Shown here piece after piece: positions 1 through 6,475 of a stretch of DNA of 6,475 nucleotides (position 1 is the stretch's first letter; each line of letters starts with the position of its first letter). The translations under genes and the position numbers were made by a program. Below the pieces are notes generated by a model. The model worked only from the letters and a program-made list of their open reading frames with translations. It did not search any database and was not told the DNA's origin. Source of the stretch: Chordibacter forsetii (GTDB lineage: Bacteria > Verrucomicrobiota > Verrucomicrobiia > Opitutales > Seribacteraceae); contig NZ_CAXLML010000130.1 in NCBI RefSeq assembly GCF_964187505.1, forward strand, positions 1-6,475. Direction: 5' to 3'.

Positions 1-684
1 GGCATTGGTTTTCGCTTTTTCATTGAAGGGTTTACCAATACTGCATGGATCCTCCCTCCCCTTTCATCCTTAGTCGTTGGGTTGACCTTTGGGGCACCTG
101 CACTTGTTCCATTTCTTACCATGCGATCATTTGCTGAAGAAAGAAGGTTGGGCACTCTAGAAACCCTAATGTCCGCTCCTGTTGGTTCCTTTGGCTTGGT
201 GCTTGGAAAATGGACGGCTGCCCTCTTTTTCTTCCTTATTATTTGTGCACTCGCACTCTGCTTCCCCCTTCTTCTATGGTACGGATTTCCTGAGCAAGCA
301 GTAAGCTTGGGCTTTAACGTGCTTGAGCACTGGATTGGCGGATGTGCTTTTTTGGCCATCTTTGGGGCTAGTTTTACTGCGGTTGGAATTTTCGCAAGTT
401 GTCTAACCAAGAATCAAATGGTTGCCGGCATGCTTACATTCACTCTGCTTACTTTATACCTAGCAGTCATGGCTTTTACTTTTGGAGAACACCAAAATAT
501 CTCTTCCCCTTCTGACCTAAACCAATTTCTTCAAGTTGGGTTAGGTTCTCTAAATCAGGGATTAAACAAGGCACAGCATTTTGCAGTTGGGATTATTGAT
601 CTCTCTACCCTACTGCATCAAGCCGTACTCACCTTCTTATTTCTCGGATTATCCGCCTTGCAAGTTGAGAGGCTCAAGCACTAG
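1..684 (+). CDS. ABC-2 type transporter permease, GldF-like (5' end missing)
   Basis: Membrane-spanning subunit of an ABC-2 type transporter, probably an exporter; substrate unknown. The frame is open from base 1, so the true start lies upstream; 227 residues are visible. GldF-like permeases are usually about 240 residues, so probably only the first cytoplasmic tail and part of the first helix are missing. A TTG at base 82 could be taken as a start, but it falls inside a conserved helix and is not credible. The key signature is PFLTMRSFAEERRLGTLETL (visible residues 37-56) followed by MSAPV, the classic cytoplasmic coupling segment of this family. Hydrophobic segments lie near residues 16-38, 64-90, 107-130, 137-157 and 200-221. 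The TAG stop (682-684) is followed three bases later by the GldG-like start in the same frame. The ATPase partner is not in the window and is inferred to be just upstream. Confidence 0.9.
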   Translation, partial: GIGFRFFIEGFTNTAWILPPLSSLVVGLTFGAPALVPFLTMRSFAEERRLGTLETLMSAPVGSFGLVLGKWTAALFFFLIICALALCFPLLLWYGFPEQAVSLGFNVLEHWIGGCAFLAIFGASFTAVGIFASCLTKNQMVAGMLTFTLLTLYLAVMAFTFGEHQNISSPSDLNQFLQVGLGSLNQGLNKAQHFAVGIIDLSTLLHQAVLTFLFLGLSALQVERLKH

Positions 685-687
685 GTC

Positions 688-2298
688 ATGGATTTTAAAC
701 ACGCTAAAAGAAATCGCAGGCTCGACCTTTGGATTGTTGTAGCCTTGCTCTTTAGCCTATCCTTTGGAATTAATTTTCTTGTCTCTGGTATAGATACTCA
801 AATCGATCTGAGCCCCAACAAGAAGTACAGCCTTTCTAGGGAAAGCCTTGCTCTTTTAAATAAAATGGACCAACCGGTTGACCTTATCATTACTTTGCCG
901 GAAAAGGCTAGCATGCCTAAGATAATTCAACGGTTTACTCATGACCTTGATTTGCTTTTGGACGCTTTTGAGAGAGCTGACACCCCCTTCCCAATTAGGG
1001 TCCACCGCATGGATGTTCACACTCCTCCGTCCCGTGAAAATATTTTGGACCGTTATAAAATAACTCAGCCAAACCTCGTACTTGCCGCTTCTCCCCAAAA
1101 TGGAACTCGTATTATCTTTAGATACAAGGAAGAAAAAGGAAGTAATCCATATGATTCCAGTCAAGCGTTTCGCTCAACCGAGTCCCTTGCTCGGCAAGCC
1201 ATTTGGGAAGCGGGCTTTTATTCCGACTGGCAAGAGGTAAAGAATGGAGTCATGGAACCGGGCAAATTTAGAGGAGAGGAAACTCTCATGCGCTATATCT
1301 TGGACTTGGCCAGCCCTGCCATGGAACGTAGGGTGGTATATTTCACAAGAGGTCACGGCGAATCGAGTCCACAAGACCTCGACCCAAGGGAAGGAAACTC
1401 GGTTTTTAGGGGATTGATGGAGGACAGGAATATAAAAGTAGCTACACTCGACTTGGGCACAATCGAAAGAATGCCTAATGATGCACTTGCCTTAGTCATT
1501 TCTGGGCCCAAAGCCATCTTCCAAGATAAAGAAGTTAAGCTTCTTCGAAATTTCTTAAATCAAAACCGGGGTCGAGTCTTATTGGCTTTAGACCCAGTCG
1601 AGGAAATGGCACTGAGCGATCGTCCCGCTCTTGGATTACGCCCCTTACTTAAAGAATGGGGAATAAGATGTCATGATATGTTAGTTTTTGACCCTAAGCG
1701 GGAAAACTTCGATCTCTTTTCTGGTGCCTATTTTTTAAGGACTTACCAAAGAGAGGCTTCCCACCCGGTTATTAAAAACTTGATGAACGAAGGTTTTTCA
1801 ATCTTAGCAGATCGTTGCAGACCCGTAGAAATAGAAAATTCCACACAGTCCCCCTTTATGGGACAAGAATTAATTTTTTCATCTCGAGATTCCTGGGCTC
1901 TTTCAAGTTGGACTGAAAGATCATTTCCTCCTGAAAAAAATACCCTGCTAGATTTAGCCGGGCCAGTACCTGTACTTTCAGTTTCACAGCCCAATCCTAA
2001 ACAGGCATCTCAAGCAGGCTTAACTGCGGCTGGTAAATTAATGGTTCTTGGCTCTTCGAAAATATTATCTAATGAAAAACTTCGATCTGGTGCAGGAAAC
2101 CAGGCACTTGCCCGCAACATCGTTTACTGGATGGGTGAAAACAATGAAATGTTGGATGTACCTCCAAGAATTTTACAATCTTACAGTGTTTCGATGTCGA
2201 AAAATGAGTTTGAACTTCTTTTTTATTACTTTGCCAGCGTACCGCTTATGGTTCTGTTTAGCGGAATTTTCGTGAGTTGGTTAAGAAAGGAATTATGA
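688..2298 (+). CDS. GldG-like ABC transporter auxiliary protein (ABC_transp_aux family)
   Basis: Partner of the upstream permease; in Bacteroidota the equivalent GldG works with GldA and GldF, and elsewhere the family is called an uncharacterised ABC-type transport component. The 536-residue length is normal. A basic N-terminus (KHAKRNRR) precedes a membrane helix at about residues 14-33, then the family hallmark IDLSPNKKYSLSRES (39-53). The large extracytoplasmic domain carries RVVYFTRGHGE (215-225), matching the usual GHGE motif, then LALVISGPKAIF (267-278) with FLNQNRGRVLLALDPV (289-304), and GKLMVLGSSKILSN (449-462) followed by GNQALARNIVYWM (470-482). A second helix lies at about 509-531, ending in the basic tail WLRKEL. 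The ATG at 688 is chosen because it gives the expected basic-tail-plus-helix start and follows the permease stop by three bases; no good ribosome binding site is visible, so translational coupling is likely. Family assignment is firm; substrate is unknown. Confidence 0.92.
   Translation: MDFKHAKRNRRLDLWIVVALLFSLSFGINFLVSGIDTQIDLSPNKKYSLSRESLALLNKMDQPVDLIITLPEKASMPKIIQRFTHDLDLLLDAFERADTPFPIRVHRMDVHTPPSRENILDRYKITQPNLVLAASPQNGTRIIFRYKEEKGSNPYDSSQAFRSTESLARQAIWEAGFYSDWQEVKNGVMEPGKFRGEETLMRYILDLASPAMERRVVYFTRGHGESSPQDLDPREGNSVFRGLMEDRNIKVATLDLGTIERMPNDALALVISGPKAIFQDKEVKLLRNFLNQNRGRVLLALDPVEEMALSDRPALGLRPLLKEWGIRCHDMLVFDPKRENFDLFSGAYFLRTYQREASHPVIKNLMNEGFSILADRCRPVEIENSTQSPFMGQELIFSSRDSWALSSWTERSFPPEKNTLLDLAGPVPVLSVSQPNPKQASQAGLTAAGKLMVLGSSKILSNEKLRSGAGNQALARNIVYWMGENNEMLDVPPRILQSYSVSMSKNEFELLFYYFASVPLMVLFSGIFVSWLRKEL
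2286..2292 (+). promoter_or_regulatory. Ribosome binding site for the DUF4340 gene
   Basis: AAAGGAA lies inside the last codons of the GldG-like gene, ten bases before the ATG at 2303. It supports that start over the ATG at 2295, which sits only two bases after it and opens a three-codon frame. It is the clearest Shine-Dalgarno-like sequence among the three gene junctions in the window. Confidence 0.5.
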
Positions 2299-2302
2299 AT
2301 AA

Positions 2303-4063
2303 ATGATCAAAAATCGAACTTTTCTACTCTTGGCGGCAAATGTTTTATTAGCCGTATTCATTATATTAAATTTGGACGATGAGCCTTCATCCATTGGTAA
2401 TATTGACGGTATCCTGTCAGAAATTATTGCCAACATGAATGAGATTGCAATTAGACAACCAGTCAGAGGGCAAGAAATTATCCTGAAAAAAAATCAAATG
2501 GATTGGTTTCTTACTCAGCCCGTTTCCTGGCCCGTAGAACCGATTACATTGGCAAACCTTATTTCTAAAATCTCACATTTGGAGCCCACTTTTATATGTT
2601 CAGTCGACGAGCTTCCCAGTAAGGGAGAAATTGAACAAGACTATGGATTTGATACGAATTCTTCCTCACTTCAATTATCAGCTGGGAGCAAAACCTTAAG
2701 TTTTACTTTAGGTGACCTGACTAGGGATCAACGCAGCCGTTTTTTAATGATCGAAAATTCTGAGGGAGAGGGAATTTGGCGAGCACCACGCCAAATTGAA
2801 GACCTGTTAAACCGGACCACAGTTGATTGGACGACGCTTACTTTTTGGAAAATACCCTTGTATGCAGTTGAAGCACTGAAAGTTGTTGAATTCAAACCCG
2901 ACGAAGAAAATATTGAAACTGCTTTCACCAAGCTAACGGACAGTTGGGAGTTTTCATCACCAATCAATGGACCTGCAAACAATGCAGAAGTTTCTTTACT
3001 GCTCCATAAAATTGTTTCTGAAAAACTAATTGGGTTTTCCGAGATTACAGACGATCAGAAATTGTCTAAACTTTTCGATATTTCTCTCCAGGCAATGGGA
3101 AAAACTCACAGCCTGACACTTTATCAATCTCCCCAGGGTGATGTTACTGAATTGCTTGCTTTGTTTTCAGGCAAAACACAAGCCTTTCGGGTACAGGCAT
3201 CATACGCAGAGATTTTTCAAAATCTATCAACAAAACTGCGTGAAAAAAGATTATTTAACCTGGAAATTGATCAAGTAAAAAGGCTTAGAATGGTCGAGGG
3301 CAATCGCTCACTGACTCTTCGGAAAAACGAAATGAATTCTTGGGTTGGGTTAGAAGACAATGGAACCGACTCTTTCACTTTCCAGGCAGATCATTCTGTT
3401 ATTGTAGAACTAATCCACAATTTAAACATGGTCGAAGTAAAGGACTTTATTCTTTTTAGCCCAGATCAGTCTGCTCTACATATGCATGGTTTTGAGCATC
3501 CTCAATTAAAACTCGAGATTGAGCAAATGAATACAACCCGTCAAAATTTATTGATCAGTAAATCCAATATCGAGTCCTCCTTATGGAATACCTACATTGC
3601 AGAACAGGCATTGATTTGTTTGGTTAACACGCAATGGAATAAACTTATATCTACCCGAGCCATTAATTTTAAAAACCGCGAGCTTTTACCTGATCAATTC
3701 ATTCCGAATCGCGTGATCATAAATTCGATTACAGAAAAAGAAAATCTTCATGTTTTCTCTTACGAAATGGATGGAGAAGCATATGATAGAATCATGGAGT
3801 TCAAAGCTGACTCATTTATTGAACTTTCATATAACGATGAAGGCGTATGGGTGGAGGGAGATTGGCTACCGTGGAAATATTCAGTTGAATTCCAGAACAA
3901 TGCCGAAAATGGTGTTAATTCGATCCTTTTTAATTTAACTGACCGGTACGGGGCTACGAAATGGTTTGCGGGGTCTCCAGAGCTTGGACTCGTCTGCAAT
4001 TTACCGATATCAGTGATTGATGAATTATCCAAGGGGTTGAGTTCAAAACCTCTTAAACCTTAA
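2303..4063 (+). CDS. Membrane-anchored DUF4340 domain protein
   Basis: The biochemical role of DUF4340 proteins is not established; they recur beside GldG-like transporter genes. This one is 586 residues. A short basic start (MIKNR) precedes one membrane helix at about residues 6-24; there is no lipobox cysteine, so it is probably anchored with the bulk in the periplasm. The repeated DUF4340 pattern, a strand pair ending in W and a short hydrophilic turn, then a helix and a two-strand hairpin, is seen at about 45-170 (MDWFLTQPVSWP at 66-77, YGFD at 114-117, LSFTLGDLT at 132-140), 189-309 (DSWEFSSP at 213-220) and 323-448 (NSWVGL at 345-350, MHGFEHPQLKLEI at 394-406). Linkers such as LREKRLFNLEIDQVKRL (312-328) are typical of the family. 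The C-terminal 450-586 looks like a further, more diverged domain. It starts four bases after the GldG-like stop. The family call is good; the exact domain edges are approximate. Confidence 0.85.
   Translation: MIKNRTFLLLAANVLLAVFIILNLDDEPSSIGNIDGILSEIIANMNEIAIRQPVRGQEIILKKNQMDWFLTQPVSWPVEPITLANLISKISHLEPTFICSVDELPSKGEIEQDYGFDTNSSSLQLSAGSKTLSFTLGDLTRDQRSRFLMIENSEGEGIWRAPRQIEDLLNRTTVDWTTLTFWKIPLYAVEALKVVEFKPDEENIETAFTKLTDSWEFSSPINGPANNAEVSLLLHKIVSEKLIGFSEITDDQKLSKLFDISLQAMGKTHSLTLYQSPQGDVTELLALFSGKTQAFRVQASYAEIFQNLSTKLREKRLFNLEIDQVKRLRMVEGNRSLTLRKNEMNSWVGLEDNGTDSFTFQADHSVIVELIHNLNMVEVKDFILFSPDQSALHMHGFEHPQLKLEIEQMNTTRQNLLISKSNIESSLWNTYIAEQALICLVNTQWNKLISTRAINFKNRELLPDQFIPNRVIINSITEKENLHVFSYEMDGEAYDRIMEFKADSFIELSYNDEGVWVEGDWLPWKYSVEFQNNAENGVNSILFNLTDRYGATKWFAGSPELGLVCNLPISVIDELSKGLSSKPLKP
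2435..3646 (+). repeat. Three diverged protein-level repeats inside the DUF4340 gene
   Basis: Units at residues about 45-170, 189-309 and 323-448 follow the same order: a short strand beginning NEIAIRQP, EALKVVEF or QVKRLRMV; a second strand ending at W69 (here MDW at 66-68), W215 or W347; an amphipathic helix such as ITLANLISKI (81-90), AEVSLLLHKI (228-237) or HSVIVELIHNL (364-374); then a hydrophobic strand pair. Similarity is visible only in the protein; no DNA-level repeat was seen, so the duplication is old and belongs to the family. Edges were placed by eye. Confidence 0.55.
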
Positions 4064-4070
4064 AGTTTCA

Positions 4071-4085
4071 GCTTCTATATGAAGC
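4071..4085 (+). repeat. Small inverted repeat spanning the start codon of the AsmA-like gene
   Basis: GCTTC (4071-4075) and GAAGC (4081-4085) are perfect complements separated by TATAT, so the ATG at 4079-4081 sits across the loop and the second arm. The stem is only five base pairs. It could mildly restrict initiation, but a repeat this small can arise by chance. Confidence 0.3.
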
Positions 4086-6475
4086 CTGTGCGTGCATATG
4101 CCTCCCTTTATAAAGTGAGAAACAAAGTAAATTTGCTTCTCTTCATCTGTTTGCTCGCACAAATATTTTTTCTTTTGACCGGTTCACAACGGATACCATT
4201 ACCAAGTAAATTTGCAGAAATTGTGGTAAATTCTCTTTTGCCAAATGATATCCTTATAAAATTAGAAAGACCCGAAATCATTGGATTTTCTGTGCTAGAA
4301 TGTGGGAAAGCAGAAATCTGGGCAAAAGGTTCCAATATTTTAGAAATTAAAGACCTTTCAATCTCACTCAATCCATCAGGTGCCATGAATAAGGCCCTTT
4401 TTTTAATCAATAAAATCGAGTTTTCTTCAGCTAATTTTCTAAAAGAAGAAAAAATGGGTCCAGAAATTGAAATTAAGCAATTTTCATTAAAAAATCGATC
4501 ACAGGAAGAAACATTATTTCTCAAAGGAAATATTTTTTTGGGTTCATTACAGTCATCTATTCATCTTGAACTGAGAAAATTAAATAGACTCTTTAACCAA
4601 GGTTCTAGACCAGCACAAAAACCTATACCCCTGGAGAAATTTTTCGAACATGCAATCGCCTTTAAGAAAAACCTTTTATTATGGAATAAAAATTTCCCGG
4701 TCGTTCATGTGGATGCACGAGGAGTATTAAATGGTCAAATGGGCGAAGTTTTAATTTCACAACAAAAAGGTGAAGGCCAAAAAATAAAAGACCTGCTAGC
4801 AAGACTTTCATGGAATAAACCAGAAAGAGGCAAAAACCTAACAGTTGCGTCTATTGAGGCAACTGCTGAAACAATAAAACTTAATAATGCAGGCATGGAA
4901 TTAAGTTTTTTCAAACCATATATAAAAGCAAATAGTCTTATTAATTTGGAAACTTTAAAAATCTCAGAAACAGATTCATTTGCATCGTTCCAAAATCTTT
5001 TCCTTCAGGGTAAAATGACTGGTAATATCAACGAAATATTCATCTATTCCAAAAGCCAAGAAAATCTCACAGATGTCCAAGTTTTATCGGACACAAATCA
5101 AACGAGAATTTGTCTAAATGCTCGAATAAAACCTAACAAATGGGGATTGCAAGGTTCGATGAGAATAAGTCCTAAAAACCTCGATCTTTTTTACGACCTT
5201 CCACAAGGAAATCTCAAAGTTTTAGATGGTGATCAATTCAGTCTTCACTTTTGGAGTAACCCTACTCCAATAAGACAAAATCAACCTGTACAATTCTTAC
5301 TTAACGCAAAAAAATTCTCTGTACTGGAAACTCCACCTGGTAAATTTCGTGTAGTTGGAGAAATTGCAGAAGATTTTACTGTTTGGGTAAATCAGGCTTA
5401 TGGGAATCTTGGTAAGAGTAAGGTTACCGGAAAATATTATCAAAAATGGAATCCTCATAAGTACAGATTTTTAATTGAAGGAACTTGCCACCCCCCAGAC
5501 ATAAATAATTGGTTAGGACTTTGGTGGAAACCAATTTGGAAAGAGTTTTCATTTTCAGAAACAATTCCGAAAGGTAATTTCTCGATTTCTGGGATTTGGG
5601 CTGGTCCTCCTGGGAATTCACTTACGAAGGGTTGGATAAAAACTGACAAATTAGGATACAGAGGCTTTGAGTTAGATCGGTCATCAATCGAGGTTGAGGT
5701 CGACAAAACATCAACCCGTTTAAAAGCAAAGAATATAAAGCACGAGTACGGACAGGCGACTGGCACTTTAGTTTTCCCAAGAACTTTGGAAAAATCCAAT
5801 TTATCGATGGATTTCTCCTTTAAGGGTGACTACCCAGTGAACCAAGCAAAAGAAGTCCTGGGAGTTGAGGTTTACCAAGCTATATCCGATGTGAACGCAT
5901 CCGTTGTTTACTGTGAGGCAACCGGGCAAATTTACAAAGACCAAAAGAACAATGAAATGGATAAAAATGTTTCTTGGTACAAGGTCTACCTTTCCACCAA
6001 CCATCCTTTTTCATATTCGGGCGTGGAACTTGATTATGCCAGTGGGACGATTAACAACTTAGAAGGACTGACCAAGGTCAATTTTGACAAAATTGGAATC
6101 GCTGGTGGAGAAGGTACGCTGTCTGTCAGCAAAATTTCTGAGAAAACCGATCACATTAGTTTAGACATTGAGCTTAAAAATGCTGACAGAAATCGACTGA
6201 CACAAAGCTTAAAGAAAAGTTCACCCTTGGAGGACCAAAAAATTGAAGATGCTGACCAGGGTGCACTTAGCACTTATAAAGAAAACTCGAAAGAAGGTGG
6301 TCGTATTGATTTCTCACTGCAAGCAGAAGGACCTTTATCTGAACCCAGACATTTTGAAGGAAGTGGGAATTTTGACTTTTATGATGTAGAGATTGGAACC
6401 ATGCATCTGCTTGGAGGGATACGATCAAAACTGGGAGCATTTAATCTGCCTTTGCCATCAGATGCCTTAAGTTTT
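4079..6475 (+). CDS. Large AsmA-like envelope protein (3' end missing)
   Basis: The frame is open for 799 codons to the right edge with no stop, so the protein is truncated by the window. The ATG at 4079 is the first possible start after the in-frame TAA of the previous gene; GTG codons at residues 4 and 13 are less likely alternatives. No clear ribosome binding site is seen. A basic stretch (KVRNK, 12-16) precedes one helix at about 17-35 (LLLFICLLAQIFFLL), then a long strand-rich region with few hydrophobic helices; C24 does not sit in a lipobox. A Trp-rich segment, NNWLGLWWKPIW (476-487), lies midway. The last visible part (742-799), with HFEGSGNFDFYDVEIG (758-773), HLLGGIRSKLG and FNLPLPSDALSF, resembles the AsmA-like C-terminal region seen in AsmA/YhdP/TamB-type proteins. 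Such proteins sit in the inner membrane and extend into the periplasm; several are linked to lipid transport to the outer membrane. The AsmA-like call rests mainly on the tail and overall build. Confidence 0.75.
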   Translation, partial: MKPVRAYASLYKVRNKVNLLLFICLLAQIFFLLTGSQRIPLPSKFAEIVVNSLLPNDILIKLERPEIIGFSVLECGKAEIWAKGSNILEIKDLSISLNPSGAMNKALFLINKIEFSSANFLKEEKMGPEIEIKQFSLKNRSQEETLFLKGNIFLGSLQSSIHLELRKLNRLFNQGSRPAQKPIPLEKFFEHAIAFKKNLLLWNKNFPVVHVDARGVLNGQMGEVLISQQKGEGQKIKDLLARLSWNKPERGKNLTVASIEATAETIKLNNAGMELSFFKPYIKANSLINLETLKISETDSFASFQNLFLQGKMTGNINEIFIYSKSQENLTDVQVLSDTNQTRICLNARIKPNKWGLQGSMRISPKNLDLFYDLPQGNLKVLDGDQFSLHFWSNPTPIRQNQPVQFLLNAKKFSVLETPPGKFRVVGEIAEDFTVWVNQAYGNLGKSKVTGKYYQKWNPHKYRFLIEGTCHPPDINNWLGLWWKPIWKEFSFSETIPKGNFSISGIWAGPPGNSLTKGWIKTDKLGYRGFELDRSSIEVEVDKTSTRLKAKNIKHEYGQATGTLVFPRTLEKSNLSMDFSFKGDYPVNQAKEVLGVEVYQAISDVNASVVYCEATGQIYKDQKNNEMDKNVSWYKVYLSTNHPFSYSGVELDYASGTINNLEGLTKVNFDKIGIAGGEGTLSVSKISEKTDHISLDIELKNADRNRLTQSLKKSSPLEDQKIEDADQGALSTYKENSKEGGRIDFSLQAEGPLSEPRHFEGSGNFDFYDVEIGTMHLLGGIRSKLGAFNLPLPSDALSF
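6302..6475 (+). other. AsmA-like C-terminal domain, beginning only
   Basis: Residues 742-799 of the long protein follow the family pattern of a strand ending in an EGPLSEP turn, a G-S-G-N-F strand, a D-V-E-I-G segment, then a helix-like L-L-G-G-I-R-S-K-L-G and a following S-F strand. In AsmA-family proteins this region recurs near the C-terminus, so perhaps 100-250 more residues lie beyond the edge. That estimate is from family habit, not from sequence. Confidence 0.6.

Noticed and set aside
82..684. Permease starting at TTG 82
   Set aside because: The frame is open to base 1 and the TTG is inside a conserved hydrophobic segment; the gene is truncated by the window edge.
856..1374. Minus-strand frames of 102 and 66 codons opposite the GldG-like gene
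   Set aside because: They lie fully antisense to a well-supported gene and show no recognisable motifs or start context.
2048..2275. A 75-codon plus-strand frame inside the GldG-like gene
   Set aside because: It overlaps the conserved C-terminal GldG-like region in another frame; composition looks like an out-of-frame shadow.
2295..2306. Three-codon frame ATG AAT AAA TGA overlapping the DUF4340 start by ATGA
   Set aside because: It could act as a tiny leader, but the ribosome binding site is too close (two bases) and such short frames are common by chance.
4048..4070. AAAC...GTTT pairing at the end of the DUF4340 gene as a possible terminator
   Set aside because: The stem is four weak pairs with no following T-run, and the next gene starts within 15 bases.
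4108..4524. A 138-codon minus-strand frame opposite the AsmA-like gene
   Set aside because: The plus strand is open for 799 codons with a sensible N-terminal anchor, so this is a chance antisense frame.
5424..6004. Three minus-strand frames of 65-114 codons opposite the AsmA-like gene
   Set aside because: Two of them overlap each other, all lie antisense to the long gene, and no motif was recognised.

Overview
The window reads as one tightly packed, co-directional (+ strand) gene cluster of four genes, with the first cut by the left edge and the last cut by the right edge. Intergenic gaps are 3, 4 and 15 bases. No RNA genes, mobile elements, CRISPR arrays or terminators were seen, and no gene-free stretch exceeds 15 bases.

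Layout: (1) 1-684, the C-terminal part of an ABC-2 type permease of the GldF-like class; (2) 688-2298, a GldG-like auxiliary subunit with a membrane segment at each end and a large non-cytoplasmic domain; (3) 2303-4063, a membrane-anchored DUF4340-type protein that appears to contain three diverged copies of its repeat unit; (4) 4079 to the right edge, a very long N-terminally anchored, beta-rich protein whose last visible residues look like an AsmA-like C-terminal region. Gene 4 has no stop inside the window.

How they may work together: in the best-known relatives (GldA/GldF/GldG of Bacteroidota) the ATPase, permease and GldG form one ABC transporter. The ATPase is not in this window and is expected just upstream of base 1. 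DUF4340 proteins are frequent companions of GldG-like genes but have no established biochemical role. AsmA-family proteins are large envelope proteins, several of which are implicated in moving lipid between the inner and outer membranes. Their combination suggests, by inference only, an envelope export or lipid/polymer handling module in a diderm bacterium.

Organism: gene content, modest G+C (hand-counted 60-base lines range from about 25 to 52 %) and large AsmA-like proteins next to GldFG/DUF4340 fit a marine or aquatic Verrucomicrobiota (Opitutae-like) or related PVC bacterium. This is a judgement from gene style, not a demonstrated assignment.
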